Part shown: positions 17,241-27,521 of the stretch, piece after piece
How positions within the stretch are numbered: the stretch's first letter is position 1
Layout: each line of letters starts with the position of its first letter
Made by a program: the position numbers and the translations under genes
The notes under the pieces: model-generated
What the model saw: the letters and a program-made list of their open reading frames with translations, nothing else
The model's database searches: none
What the model was told of the DNA's origin: nothing
Assembly (NCBI RefSeq): GCF_965201005.1
Contig: NZ_OZ241747.1
Span: 2,852,001-2,916,000 of the forward strand
Source: Mucilaginibacter_A sp965201005
GTDB taxonomy: Bacteria > Bacteroidota > Bacteroidia > Sphingobacteriales > Sphingobacteriaceae
Direction of reading: 5' to 3'
Length of the DNA stretch: 64,000 nt

Positions 17241-20200
17241 TTAATTAATTACAATTTGTTTTTGGTCTGTTTTCTTATCATGCTTAATATGCAGAAAATA
17301 AGTTCCTCGTTCCAAATCTCTTACATCAAGCATTGCTTCAGCCTTTATAGATTTGCCTGAACGTAAAGCTTTTCCTTTGTTGTTGTATAAAATGTAGTCA
17401 AAATCATTAGGGGGAATTCTTTTCCCATTAGCCTTTGCTTGTGCACTTTCTTGCACAGGCGATATGCGTAAATAGTCTGTGGTTGGATTAGGATAAGCAC
17501 GATAAGAATAACTGCCACTACATAATCCCCAATAGCTATCATAAGCACCGCTGCTTAACCCACAATCTGTAACTGCAAAACAACTAAGGTTATGATCACC
17601 GCACTGCCAGTTTCTGGTTTCTAAATAGGGGTCAGTTGTAGTTTCAATCAAAGTATTATCACTATACCACTTGTAACTTGTAGCTCCATATACGGATTGT
17701 CCTTGGGCAATAAGTGGTTCGTTTGTCTGCGGGTTACTATAAATCATCGTAAGAGGCGCCGGGCCGGGACTGCATGGAGTAAAGCATTGCTCACTAAATT
17801 GTGATACCCCACAACCTGAATAATTTGCCCTAACCTTTATTGTACCACCATACGAAGCACTAATTGTTACTTGTGAGCCCGCGCCATTTAAAGAGGTACT
17901 TGATCCATTAATCAATACGTCGCCTTGTAGCTTGCCAGTCATAATACAAAGATCCCTGTGCATTTGCTGTAACCGTAGCTGTTGAGCAATCTGTACCGTT
18001 AAAAGTATAAACAATAGACGGTAGAGGTACAGCAGTAACAGATAAATTTACAGGGTAGGCAATAGATGTACATCCCGGCCTGGTTAAAGTAGCTGCAAGT
18101 GTAATCTTACCAGAGTTTAATGATATAATATGTATTTGATTTGTTCCTTGGCCTTTGGTTTTGATATAATATGTATTTGATTTGTTCCTTGGCCAGAAAC
18201 AATAACAACACCAGCCTGAGCAGACCAAGAGATGCCTACCCCTGGTGGAAAATTGTTCATGGTAACAATTTGGTCTGCGTTTTGGCAAAAAGCAGTTGTA
18301 GGAGTAAAAGTTGGTGTAGACGAACAAAGGTCATTACAATTGAAATTAGGAACAGAACCGTAAATTTTGGTAGTAATAAAATTGGCTATAGCAGGTGTAA
18401 TGGCCAAATGCTCCAAATTGCTATTTGAAAAGATTACATCCTGAAAAGGTGTTATTTGGTTAACTACTACATTTCCTGTTGATACGTTAAAACCTGCATT
18501 ATGGGGTAAATAACTCCCGTTTAAGCCGTAGGACTGATTATTTAGGTTTAACGCCGAAACAGTAGGAACAAAAGAGTAAGCGTTTATCCCAAAATAATTA
18601 ATCGTTGTATTTACTCCGCTGGCTTTTAGCCCGGCCAAAACTCCATTGCCATAAGATATATGTGCATCACTTGTACTGCCGGGGACAGGTTCTAACACAT
18701 AAGGTGTAGCAAAGCTTGCCCTACTTGTTAAATTGCTTAAACCTTTAATTCCTAAAAAAGGGGCAAGCCCACCATTATGAAAATACATAATTTGAGAATT
18801 GGTTGTATTGGTTGCCCAAAACCTTTGTTGCTGGTTAAAACCAAACTTTTTTGCATTTATATCCAACATCTGTGAACCACCGCCATAACCAAGCCCTATT
18901 GCATCACCTCTCCCATCAGCTACTGCATAATTGTTACAATTGACTGGAAAACCGATGGCAGCGTAATTGGCCGCAAAGCTTGCATGTGAATTTGAAACAT
19001 CACTATAATGAAAAAGCAGCAATTGTTTGGCTGCAACCGAATTCAATGCATCAAAAACACGTTGATATAAAGGGTCTTTTCTGATATCTCTGGTTGCCCT
19101 GCCTGCCCTGTCTAGTAAGATTTGTAAACCGAGGGGAACATTTGCGCCCTCATGTGGCGAATCATAAGATATATAATTTTGGACATTATGTGCTACATTG
19201 CGACTCTCCATACTTTTTAGACAGTATTTTGTAACCAAGCCGCCCATGCTCAAGGCTACGATGTGCAATTTTTCTGTACCTGTTTTGGTATTATTTACCC
19301 TCACTATCAATCTTTCCAAGGCTGCTGCATTATCATAGATACTTGCATGGTTCTGTGTAAATTTTACCACCAATATATCATAGCCTAAGCGTTGAAGATT
19401 ATTAAGAAACGAGTTACCGTTATTACGGTTCAACCTATCAAATATTTCACTTGCAGAAGGATCTTCATCTACAACCAAGCCTTCAACAATTAGTATAGGC
19501 TTATTCAATACCTGGTCGCACCCAAGATATTGTGTATAGTATGCTTCGGGAGCAGGCGGGACACCATTTGTGTGAACCAGGCCGTTTGTACTGTTATTAT
19601 TGCCTAAAGATATGTTTTCCTGAGTGCCTGAATTATAAATTTCGCTTTTTGTAAAGTTGAATTCGGATATGGAAACCATGTCTTCGATTTTAATTTTTAT
19701 CGTTTTAATACCGGAAGAACTGTATTGGACACTTACCGGGCTACTTACCTGAATTGTTCTGTATCCTTTCCCATCTCCAAAATCAGCCTCCAAAGGCCCG
19801 CCTGTTGTATCCCTGATAAATAATTCGTTCGGAAGTACAAATCGGACCTCTCCTGTAGAAGTATAAGTTTTGTTCAGCCAATAGGTGCTGTTTACAAACA
19901 ACCTGCTTGTTGTATAGGGCGATGTAGTTCTTGAAGGGTTATCGTACAGTTGTGTACTATCCGCATTAGTGGTAAAAAGACCTGTTAAAAGCGCGTCGTT
20001 TTTAATACGCTGATAGGATTTATTGATCAAAACTAAAGGGATTTGACCTTGCCGGATGTAAAAACCTGTCCTGGTACTAATAGAGTCAGGATCCGGAAGG
20101 TTAGCGTTTCCGTTTACATTAGAACCCTGTAACCTTGTATAAAGGCTAAACCATCCTGATATATTATGGACGGTAGAATCATTACTGTTTTTACCGTCAT

Positions 20201-20438
20201 AAATTTCTGAAACAAATGCGTTTAATGATTTATCCAGTAGATAGCCGGAACTGATGCTTTGGAAGTTTAAATTGCCAAACACAAAATTAGAATATTCATC
20301 CTGGGTAAAATATAAGGAATCTGTATATTGAATTCCGTTTTGAGTATAGTTGCTCACTCGTAAATTTTGTGCATAAGATAAATCTACAAGCAGATATACA
20401 ATGCCTATGAGCATAAAGGTTTTGGTAAATAATTTCAT
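17241..20438 (-). pseudogene. Frameshifted type IX-secreted lipase-like protein
   Basis: The first 773 codons (20438 to 18117) encode a signal peptide (LIGIVYLLVDLSYAQ), an alpha/beta-hydrolase region with PILIVEGLVVDED near residue 315 and the nucleophile motif ALSMGG, and then a PKD/Ig-like segment. The frame is then lost by a 41-bp tandem duplication (18121-18194). It continues in another frame to about 17935, shifts again, and runs on to 17241, ending in a T9SS type A sorting domain (YRAYPNPTTDYLRI, then VRDLERGTYFLHI). Undone, the product would be about 1050 residues. As written it loses its export signal. A sequencing error could explain the second shift but hardly the duplication. Confidence 0.8.
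18121..18194. repeat. 41-bp tandem duplication that breaks the lipase-like gene
   Basis: An identical 33-bp sequence at 18121-18153 and 18162-18194 is separated by 8 bp, a period of 41, which is not a multiple of three. On the coding strand each copy reads GQGTNQIHIIS, once before and once after the frame change. Confidence 0.95.
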
Positions 20439-20480
20439 AACTTACTGGATTAGGTGTTAAAATTATTTGCATTTGTAGGA

Positions 20481-21056
20481 TTACATACAGAAGTCAAACT
20501 GAAGGTCAAACCTGCCTTCTGTAGCTTCATGTATTACGTTAGTATCATTATTTTTTATGGTGAAAGCAAACTGGCCGGATACTATATTTTTAGCCCTGTC
20601 AAACCGGGTAATGGTAAGGGCGCCTTTCGTTACAGTAGGAACTGAAAGTGGTGAAGTCTCATTTCCAAGCCGTATATAACAACTAACCCTTGCTGCATTT
20701 GTTAAATCATAAGTACCGGTACCAGTTATATTTTGAATGTTGATTTCAATAATATCATTACCTCTTTTCCCCGTGATTGTGTTATCTCTCCAGCATGTGA
20801 TGTTCAGTCTTTGGGTATCATCATACCGCACACATAACCGTGTTGGGTATAATTCAAACCTGTTTGTAGGCAGCCACAAAGTACCGTCAACATAACAGCC
20901 GAATGTGTTTTTGCCTTCCTGGGTAATATCCGGTAGTTTCGGCGGTGTGGGATTGGTCTTTTTACTACAGGAAAGTAATAAAAAGCAAGCAAAAAAATAA
21001 AGCATTGAGCATGACCCAGCTTTTTTGCCAATAACGTTTATGTACAAAGTGCTCAT
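20481..21056 (-). CDS. Hypothetical lipoprotein (DUF6252-like)
   Basis: 191 residues with a lipobox (CFLLLSCSKK). The mature part opens EGKNTFGCYVDGTLWLP and ends EATEGRFDLQFDF, matching the pattern of small Bacteroidota lipoproteins of the DUF6252/DUF5025 kind, beta-rich and of unknown function. It lies directly upstream of, and codirectional with, the lipase-like pseudogene (42-bp gap), so the two were probably one transcript. A shorter start at 21005 is possible, but the upstream start supplies the basic residues of a signal peptide. Confidence 0.65.
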   Translation of the reverse strand: MSTLYINVIGKKAGSCSMLYFFACFLLLSCSKKTNPTPPKLPDITQEGKNTFGCYVDGTLWLPTNRFELYPTRLCVRYDDTQRLNITCWRDNTITGKRGNDIIEINIQNITGTGTYDLTNAARVSCYIRLGNETSPLSVPTVTKGALTITRFDRAKNIVSGQFAFTIKNNDTNVIHEATEGRFDLQFDFCM

Positions 21057-21213
21057 ACATTAATAATTTAGGATGATGTTTATGTTGTTTGGCTTATTTA
21101 TGTAAAGTTAAATTATTTTTAAATCAATTTCTTTTTGTAAGTCAGAATTTTTTGCCAAATTTTAACGCTATTGTTTTCCCAAAAACTTGGTTGACAATAA
21201 TTGTTTATCTGGC

Positions 21214-22416
21214 ATGAATGAAAAAAATACGGCTGAGACCAACCCCGGTTTAAGCAAACTAACTTTATGGGTGATGACGGTTGCCACCGGACTGGTTGTG
21301 GCCAACTTATATTACAGCCAGCCGCTGCTTGACGATATTGCCCGCACTTTCCGGGTAAGCAACGGTTCGGCCGGTTACATTGCCATGCTTACCCAAATTG
21401 GTTACGCCACGGGCATGTTGTTTTTGATCCCGCTGGGCGATATGCTGAAACGCAAAAAACTGATCATGGTCGATTTTGCACTCATTATTGCTTCCCTCCT
21501 GCTTACTGCTTTTGCAAAAAGTTTTTTGGTGCTGATGATGGCCAGCTTTTTAATCGGTTTTACGTCTATCATCCCGCAGCTGATTATCCCGATGGCCGCA
21601 CATTTATCCAAACCTGAAGAACGCGGAAAAACGGTTGGCCAGGTAATGAGCGGTTTGCTGATCGGGATTTTACTTTCGAGAACGATCAGCGGTTACGTCG
21701 GCGCGCATTACGGCTGGCAGGTAATGTTTATGATTGCTGCCGGGATGATGCTTCTTTTATGGGTGATAATTTACTTTTTGTTCCCCGAAATCGAGCCGCA
21801 ATACAAAGGCAATTATGCAAACCTGATGCGCTCCCTCATCACCTTAATCAAAACAGAACCGTTGCTGAGATTGGCATCTATTCGCGGTTTTTTATGTTAT
21901 GCCTGCTTCGGTGCATTCTGGACAACCCTGATTTTCCTGCTCCGCCAGCCGCAGTTTAATATGGGCAGCCAGGCAGCCGGTTTGTTCGGCTTGGTTGGTG
22001 CTTTTGGTGCGCTCGGTGCTGTTTTTATGGGCAAAATCAGTGATAAAGGCAATCCTTATCAAGTCACCACGTTTTCGGTTTTGCTGATTGTGGTTTCCTA
22101 TATCGTGTTTTTTGTTTCGGCCAAAAGCCTTGCCGGTTTAATTACCGGTGTTATTTTGCTGGATTTGGGCGTTCAGGCCACACACATCTCCAATCAGACC
22201 ATGATTTTTACACTTTCTGCGGAGGCGCGTAACCGGTTAAACACCGTTTATATGGTTTCGTATTTTATGGGAGGCGCAACCGGGACATTTTTGGCCAGCC
22301 GTGCCTGGAACGGATTTGAGTGGAAAGGTGTAACGATTATTGGGCTGGCTTTGGCCGTTGCAGCATCATTAGTGCATCTGTTTTACCGGAAAACTGTACA
22401 GTTACAAATGAAGTGA
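21214..22416 (+). CDS. MFS transporter
   Basis: 400 residues from the ATG at 21214 (an upstream TTG at 21187 is possible but less likely). About 12 membrane segments; the opening VVANLYYSQPLLDDIARTF and IPLGDMLKRKKLI (MFS loop 2-3 motif) are typical of the YnfM/arabinose-efflux-like branch. It is probably a drug or metabolite exporter in the inner membrane; the substrate is unknown. One dispersed motif copy (21748-21759) encodes MLLL within a helix, and another (22416-22427) overlaps the last base of the stop codon. Confidence 0.85.
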   Translation: MNEKNTAETNPGLSKLTLWVMTVATGLVVANLYYSQPLLDDIARTFRVSNGSAGYIAMLTQIGYATGMLFLIPLGDMLKRKKLIMVDFALIIASLLLTAFAKSFLVLMMASFLIGFTSIIPQLIIPMAAHLSKPEERGKTVGQVMSGLLIGILLSRTISGYVGAHYGWQVMFMIAAGMMLLLWVIIYFLFPEIEPQYKGNYANLMRSLITLIKTEPLLRLASIRGFLCYACFGAFWTTLIFLLRQPQFNMGSQAAGLFGLVGAFGALGAVFMGKISDKGNPYQVTTFSVLLIVVSYIVFFVSAKSLAGLITGVILLDLGVQATHISNQTMIFTLSAEARNRLNTVYMVSYFMGGATGTFLASRAWNGFEWKGVTIIGLALAVAASLVHLFYRKTVQLQMK

Positions 22417-22536
22417 TGCTGTTTTTATACACTAATTTTTAAAGAAGCCTGTATTTTTCATCAAAAAAAACTTTATTTATTTTAAAAAAATATATTTAAG
22501 GTTGATTTTCAAGATTTTACCTGCTAAAAACAGCAT
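22416..22536. repeat. Inverted pair of dispersed motifs (ACAGCAT form)
   Basis: ATGCTGTTTTTA at 22416 and TAAAAACAGCAT at 22525 are exact reverse complements. The left arm starts in the MFS stop codon; the pair could form a stem over about 97 nt. Confidence 0.8.
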
Positions 22537-22609
22537 TATTTGTTTTTTTACTTCCGAAGAAAAAATACTGGCATTAAGTTGGGACTGCAATTATTAGCAA
22601 GATGAAATT

Positions 22610-22792
22610 ATGATTACTGACAACAGCATTCCAGATAAATCTTCCGAAGAAAAAGATTGGGCCGATCCAACAAATCCGGAAAAACCAGGCGACAATCGTG
22701 ATGAAGAACAATTTACAAGACAAGTAAACGAAGCCAAACGCAGAAAAAATAATTTAACAGAAAAAGACCACATTGATAAACCCAAAAAGTAA
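22610..22792 (+). CDS. Small hydrophilic hypothetical protein
   Basis: 60 residues, highly charged with many Asp, Glu, Lys and Pro (for example EEKDWADPTNPEKPGDNRDEE), probably disordered. No family recognised. The ATG, the clean frame and a second small frame closely downstream before a terminator support a short two-gene transcript. Confidence 0.5.
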   Translation: MITDNSIPDKSSEEKDWADPTNPEKPGDNRDEEQFTRQVNEAKRRKNNLTEKDHIDKPKK

Positions 22793-22802
22793 CCAAAATA
22801 TT

Positions 22803-22958
22803 ATGAAAACCAACTTACCTTCAGTTAATAAAATGCTCAAAAAGTTTGACGCAGAATTAAAAGCTTTGTTATTGAGTGATTTGAAAGTCAGCAAAGTAAA
22901 CATCAAACCAGCAAACAACATCAGCTTTGCAAGCCAGAACAAATTAAGATTTTCTTGA
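22803..22958 (+). CDS. Very small hypothetical protein
   Basis: 51 residues (MKTNLPSVNKMLKKFDAELKALL...), basic with a short amphipathic helix. It starts 10 bp after the previous stop and is followed within 16 bp by a strong terminator. No family recognised. The context, not the sequence, supports it. Confidence 0.4.
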   Translation: MKTNLPSVNKMLKKFDAELKALLLSDLKVSKVNIKPANNISFASQNKLRFS

Positions 22959-22973
22959 CAAAATATTACCTCC

Positions 22974-23009
22974 AAAAAAGGCTTAGTCATTTCCGACTAA
23001 GCCTTTTTT
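22974..23009. terminator. Bidirectional rho-independent terminator
   Basis: A 15-bp stem AAAAAAGGCTTAGTC / GACTAAGCCTTTTTT with a 6-nt loop and a T-rich tail. Confidence 0.9.
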
Positions 23010-23016
23010 ATTTTCT

Positions 23017-23148
23017 GTTAAGAGCTTGTTTAAATTTTATCCAATCTATATTCAATGCTTCTTTTATGCTATAAAAAACAGAAATATCCATGCTTCTTTT
23101 ATCGGCCTAAAATTGAAAAAGCAAAATTTATGGGCATAAAAGAAGCAT
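23017..23148. repeat. Cluster: shared 24-bp element plus three dispersed motif copies
   Basis: A 24-bp element (GTTAAGAGCTTGTTTAAA and 6 more bases) at 23017-23040 is nearly repeated at 44136-44159; in both places a minus-oriented motif follows 15-16 bp later. Here the copies are 23055-23066 and 23090-23101 (minus) and 23137-23148 (plus); the last two form an inverted pair. Confidence 0.8.
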
Positions 23149-23190
23149 GATGTTTTTTTTCGACATAAATCTAAACAGTACCTAAAAATC

Positions 23191-25911
23191 TTATTTCAAA
23201 AGCTGATCAAATAACAAAGAAATATAATAAACCGCGCCGATTTGCGGGTTGCCGTAAGACGTTACATAATACTTGTTCAGCACATTGGAACCGCCAACTT
23301 TCAATGTACATTTTGCAGCAGTGATTTTGTAAGATACCTGTGCGTCCACCGTTCCGAAAGCCGCAACCACTCCGGTTGCAAACGGCGATTCCCATAAAAA
23401 CCGGTCCTGCCAGCGATACTGCGCATTAAAACCGATATTTTTATAAATATTACTGCTGTTGACGCCTAAATTATAACGATACTTTGGCGTATTGTATTGA
23501 TTGATCAAACCATTGCTGGAACTGTTCAGTTGATTGTAAGATACGTTTCCGGTCAGGTTAAATTTATACAAACGATAATCCGCACCAACCGCAAAGCCGT
23601 TGGTTTTAACTTTTGCCGGGTTGTTTACATAAGTTGTATAAACCTGATAATTTGCCAGGCCGGCCGGGTTTCCGGGCGTTGGGTTTTGGATCAGGATCTG
23701 GTTGGAAATAAAGTTTTTATACCGGTTAAAATAATAGTAAGCATCCAGCAAAAGTTTATCGGTTACCAAACCTTTGTAGCCAATCTCGTAAGCTTGTACG
23801 CTTTCCGGCTTAAACTTACTAAAAGTATATTGCTGCAAAACGGCCGGGTTTCCGGTTGCGCTAAATTGCCTGAAACTTTCTAAAGTATAAGCTTTGTTGG
23901 TGTTTAAATTGTACTTATCCAGAATTTCCGGCAAGCCGCCAATAATCCTGGTGTTTGGGCGAACCAGTAAATCAATATACTGGTTTTGCGTGGTTGGGTT
24001 ACGGTAACCGGTTTGATAAGACAAACGGATGTTATTGTTCGGCAAAAAAGTATAAACACCCGAAATACGGGGCGTAAAACGTCCTTCAAAATTTTGGTTT
24101 TTATCATAGCGGACAGAACCGGTCAGCTTCAGTTTGTCATCAAAAAGCTTTTTGACCACTTGTGTGTAGGCACCAACTTCATTAATATTGATGCTTCTGC
24201 TTAAATCATCAAACAAAGTGCCATCTGAATGGAGTTTGTAAACCCGGTAATTGGCACCAACCAAAACATCAACCACATTATTAAGTAGTTTAGAAAAATT
24301 GTACATGCCTTCTGCATTGTACAAATTTGATTTATCGTTAAACTTGGCACCGCCGCCAGGGCCGATGGTTTTGCCGGTTACCTGATCTTTCAAAGCTTCA
24401 AACGCAGAAGAACCCGGCTGTGGCCGACCATTATCTGCAACTGAACGTGCAATTTGTTGCGCCACGGCATCACTTTGCGGACCAGTTAAACCAGCAGGCA
24501 TCAACACTGCCGGACTACCCAAACGCGCACCGTTATAAGCTTGTGCAAACTGGGTAAACCAGGTAGTTGATGGTTTCCAGTATTCGTTGATCAAAGTTCC
24601 TAAAGCGGTGGCGTTATATGCATCACCAGAACGTTCCTGCGTTGTGTATCCGCGTAAAAAGAAATCGGCCCCTTTCAACTCCAGTTTGTATTGGCCCAGC
24701 GTAAAGTTTTTAAGTGAGTACCGGTCAGAACCTGTATAAACCGAAGTACCGATCCCATAATTTCCCTGTGCAATCAGTTCTAAATTATCGTTGAATTTGT
24801 AATGCAACGCAGCCAAAGTTTTAATAGATTTGGTGCCATAATCCACCAAAGTATTTTCATTATAACCGGTGCGCGAAACCGTTTGCCCATTCAGCAAGCC
24901 TGCCGTGGCACCAAAAGTGGTATTGATTTCATCGCCATAAACATTTACTCCGTCATAATTGGGGTCAGTTGTGCGTGTTCCGGTTTTGGTCATGCTGTTT
25001 AAGCGGTTGTAATCTGTGTAATTTCTGGCCTGCCAATCGTTTGCTTTTAAGTAAGAAAAATCAACCTTAAACGCAAACCTGTTGTTAAAAGCTTTGGCAT
25101 AACGCAAACTGTAATCATTGTAAACAGCTGCTTTTTGCTGATCATCGTTTACGTGGTTTACGCCGGTTTTCAACAAAACACTCAAACCCTGATGCGTAAA
25201 CGGGCTTTTAGAGGTGAGCAGCAAAGTGCCGTTGATTCCGCCTGCGCCATACAAAGCGGAAGATGCGCCGGGCAGCAACTCTGCATTGTCCACGTCCAGT
25301 TCGGAAAGGCCCACAATGTTACCGATGGAAAAATTCAGTCCCGGTGCCTGGTTGTCCATTCCATCTACAAACTGGTTAAAACGCTCATTGCCATTGGTAT
25401 TGAAACCGCGCGTGTTTACAGATTTAAAAGTTAAACTTTGCGCACTCAGTTCCACGCCTTTCAGGTTGGCCAAAGCATCATAAAAAGACGGCGCGGCCGA
25501 TTGCCGGATGGCCGTTGTGCCCATGCGTTCAATCGAAACCGGAGATTCCAGGATCCTTTCCGGCGTGCGGGAAGCGGCCACAACTACTTCCTGACCTAAA
25601 ATGCCCTGTTGCTGCAGTTCAAAATTGAGGTTGGCCGATGAACCGCTGATCTGCTGCTCCAGCGTTTGGTAACCGATGTAAGAAACAATCAGCATAAAGG
25701 GCTTTGGCCGAGTGGTTTTAAAGCTGAAATGACCAGCCGCATCTGTTGAAGTGCCAGTGCCGCCCCGCAAACTTACGCTTACGCCAATCAGTTTTTCGTG
25801 GGAATTTTTATCGGTAACAGTGCCAGAAATGGTGGTTTGTGCAAATACCTTGGCTGTTGAAAAAACAATAAGCAGGAACGCACAAATTTTGTGTGTAAAA
25901 ATTTTACGCAT
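23191..25911 (-). CDS. TonB-dependent outer membrane receptor
   Basis: 906 residues: signal peptide (FLLIVFSTAKVFAQ), an N-terminal carboxypeptidase-regulatory-like domain (TTISGTVTDKNSHEKLIGV, about residues 25-110), a TonB-box/plug region (QEVVVAASRTPERILESPVSI and the following plug, about 120-240) and a 22-strand barrel ending in an aromatic-rich strand (GAVYYISLLFDQLLK). No SusD partner is adjacent, so it is not a classical glycan pair; siderophore, cobalamin or peptide uptake are possible. No dispersed motif lies in its 2.7 kb. It is transcribed alone. Confidence 0.9.
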   Translation of the reverse strand: MRKIFTHKICAFLLIVFSTAKVFAQTTISGTVTDKNSHEKLIGVSVSLRGGTGTSTDAAGHFSFKTTRPKPFMLIVSYIGYQTLEQQISGSSANLNFELQQQGILGQEVVVAASRTPERILESPVSIERMGTTAIRQSAAPSFYDALANLKGVELSAQSLTFKSVNTRGFNTNGNERFNQFVDGMDNQAPGLNFSIGNIVGLSELDVDNAELLPGASSALYGAGGINGTLLLTSKSPFTHQGLSVLLKTGVNHVNDDQQKAAVYNDYSLRYAKAFNNRFAFKVDFSYLKANDWQARNYTDYNRLNSMTKTGTRTTDPNYDGVNVYGDEINTTFGATAGLLNGQTVSRTGYNENTLVDYGTKSIKTLAALHYKFNDNLELIAQGNYGIGTSVYTGSDRYSLKNFTLGQYKLELKGADFFLRGYTTQERSGDAYNATALGTLINEYWKPSTTWFTQFAQAYNGARLGSPAVLMPAGLTGPQSDAVAQQIARSVADNGRPQPGSSAFEALKDQVTGKTIGPGGGAKFNDKSNLYNAEGMYNFSKLLNNVVDVLVGANYRVYKLHSDGTLFDDLSRSININEVGAYTQVVKKLFDDKLKLTGSVRYDKNQNFEGRFTPRISGVYTFLPNNNIRLSYQTGYRNPTTQNQYIDLLVRPNTRIIGGLPEILDKYNLNTNKAYTLESFRQFSATGNPAVLQQYTFSKFKPESVQAYEIGYKGLVTDKLLLDAYYYFNRYKNFISNQILIQNPTPGNPAGLANYQVYTTYVNNPAKVKTNGFAVGADYRLYKFNLTGNVSYNQLNSSSNGLINQYNTPKYRYNLGVNSSNIYKNIGFNAQYRWQDRFLWESPFATGVVAAFGTVDAQVSYKITAAKCTLKVGGSNVLNKYYVTSYGNPQIGAVYYISLLFDQLLK

Positions 25912-25986
25912 AAATAATCAGGTTTAGGTTGAATGGAGCTTATGCTCAAAAAAGTTTCAGCAAAAAAAGAGAAAAAATTTTGTTGA

Positions 25987-26056
25987 TAAAAGAAGCATCA
26001 GCAAAAAAGATTTGATTTTTTGCGTTGATAATAAAGTGTTTACAATGCTTCTTTTA
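25987..26056. repeat. Inverted pair of dispersed motifs (GAAGCAT form)
   Basis: TAAAAGAAGCAT at 25987 and ATGCTTCTTTTA at 26045, between the TonB receptor start and the lpxB stop (11 bp away). Confidence 0.8.
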
Positions 26057-26067
26057 GCACTGTTTTT

Positions 26068-27186
26068 TCAGGCTGGCTGTTTTTGCAGATAGCCGATCAT
26101 CAGTTCTGCGGTTTTTGCAGATGCGCCGGGTTTGCCCATTTTCCTATTTAAAACAGCGTAATTGGCAAGCATGGTTTGCCGGTAATGCTGATTATGCAGC
26201 AACCGTTCGAGCTCATTACTGATTTTTTGCGGCGTGCAGTTTTCCTGGATCAGTTCTTTCACAATTTCACGGTCCATAATCAAGTTCACCAGCGAGATAA
26301 ACCGGATTTTGATCAGCATTTTGGCAATGCCGATCGTAATTGCATTACCTTTATAAAGCACCACTTGCGGCACATGGAACAAAGCCGTTTCCAGCGTGGC
26401 CGTGCCCGAAGCCACCAAAGCTGCGCTGGCGTGTTGCAGCAAATTATACGTTTGGTCAAAAACGACCGGCACCAATTTTTGGCCGATAAAAGAAGCATAA
26501 TCCTCCGCAGCAAACGATGGCGCACCGGCAATAACAAACTGATGGTTTGGGAACTGATCGGTTATCGCCAGCATATCGGGCAAAATACCTTTCAGTTCCT
26601 GCCTGCGGCTGCCCGGCAGCAAAGCCACAATCGGTTTTTGACCCAGGTTATTTTGGCGGATAAAGTTTTCGTTTTTTTGGTGGATAAAAACAGCATCCAG
26701 CAGCGGGTTGCCAATGTAATCCACTTCCATGCCCCAGGATTTATAAAAATCAACTTCAAAAGGCAAAATGCAGAACATTTTGTCCACCACTTTTTTGATT
26801 TTTAAAACCCGTTTCTGGTTCCAGGCCCAAACTTTTGGCGAGATATAATAAAAAACAGGCAAACGTTTTTCTTTACAAAAAGTGGCAATTTTTAGGTTGA
26901 AGCCCGGGAAATCGATCAAAATCACCACATCCGGCCGCCATTTTAAAATATCATTTTTGCAGGTTTTCATGTTTTTAAGGATGGTGCGCAGGTTTAAAGC
27001 CACTTCCAAAAAACCCATAAAAGCCATTTCGGCATAATGTTTCACCAGCGTTCCGCCTTTGGCCTGCATCAAATCTCCGCCAAAAAAACGAAACTCGGCC
27101 TGCGGATCGCGGGCTTTTAAAGCAGCCATCAAATTGGCACCATGCAAATCTCCGGAAGCTTCGCCGGCAACCAGATAATATTTCAT
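26068..27186 (-). CDS. lpxB: Lipid-A-disaccharide synthase
   Basis: 372 residues, usual LpxB length. MKYYLVAGEASGDLHGANLM is the classical start; VILIDFPGFNLKIA, YYISPKVWAWNQKRVLKIKK and ALLPGSRRQELKG are family blocks, and the GT-B C-terminal domain has VASGTATLETAL. It joins UDP-diacylglucosamine and lipid X in lipid A synthesis at the inner membrane. It overlaps the upstream small membrane gene by 4 bp. Two dispersed motif copies lie in it: 26487-26498 and 26685-26696, the first GAAGCAT and the second ACAGCAT. Confidence 0.96.
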   Translation of the reverse strand: MKYYLVAGEASGDLHGANLMAALKARDPQAEFRFFGGDLMQAKGGTLVKHYAEMAFMGFLEVALNLRTILKNMKTCKNDILKWRPDVVILIDFPGFNLKIATFCKEKRLPVFYYISPKVWAWNQKRVLKIKKVVDKMFCILPFEVDFYKSWGMEVDYIGNPLLDAVFIHQKNENFIRQNNLGQKPIVALLPGSRRQELKGILPDMLAITDQFPNHQFVIAGAPSFAAEDYASFIGQKLVPVVFDQTYNLLQHASAALVASGTATLETALFHVPQVVLYKGNAITIGIAKMLIKIRFISLVNLIMDREIVKELIQENCTPQKISNELERLLHNQHYRQTMLANYAVLNRKMGKPGASAKTAELMIGYLQKQPA

Positions 27187-27446
27187 CGGAGTTTTATTTT
27201 AAAGATAAAGGCCAAAACCAGTACCACAAAGCAGATCATCAATATCCCGATCGCCGTTCTGTCGATTTTTGCCTTGTAAAGGAAACGTATCAAAACCAAA
27301 TTTATACCAACCGCAATCAAATACGGCGCGCCGGGTTTGGCAGGAAAAAGCTGATTTTTAAAAGCAATTTCAGCCAAAAAAAACGTCGATAAAGGAAGTA
27401 TCAACCCTAAAAGCAGCCCAACAACAAGATTATTTTTTACCTGCAT
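27183..27446 (-). CDS. Small hypothetical membrane protein upstream of lpxB
   Basis: 87 residues with three predicted helices (LVVGLLLGLILPLSTFFLA, YLIAVGINLVLIRFLY, IGILMICFVVLVLAFIF). The stop overlaps the lpxB start by 4 bp, so the two are translationally coupled. A similar small protein often sits between surE and lpxB in this family; here a plus-strand gene intervenes before surE. No function known. An internal near-match of the motif (AAAGGAAGTAT) is present near 27391. Confidence 0.7.
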   Translation of the reverse strand: MQVKNNLVVGLLLGLILPLSTFFLAEIAFKNQLFPAKPGAPYLIAVGINLVLIRFLYKAKIDRTAIGILMICFVVLVLAFIFKIKLR

Positions 27447-27521
27447 CGGCCAAAATTAAAACATTGACAGAAATAATCAGAAATACTTTTTTTATCATCC
27501 TAAAAACAGCAGTTTTAAATT

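Noticed and set aside
26176..26805. Long open frame on the plus strand opposite lpxB
   Set aside because: Antisense shadow of a well-conserved gene; composition is that of a reversed frame and it has no recognisable domain.
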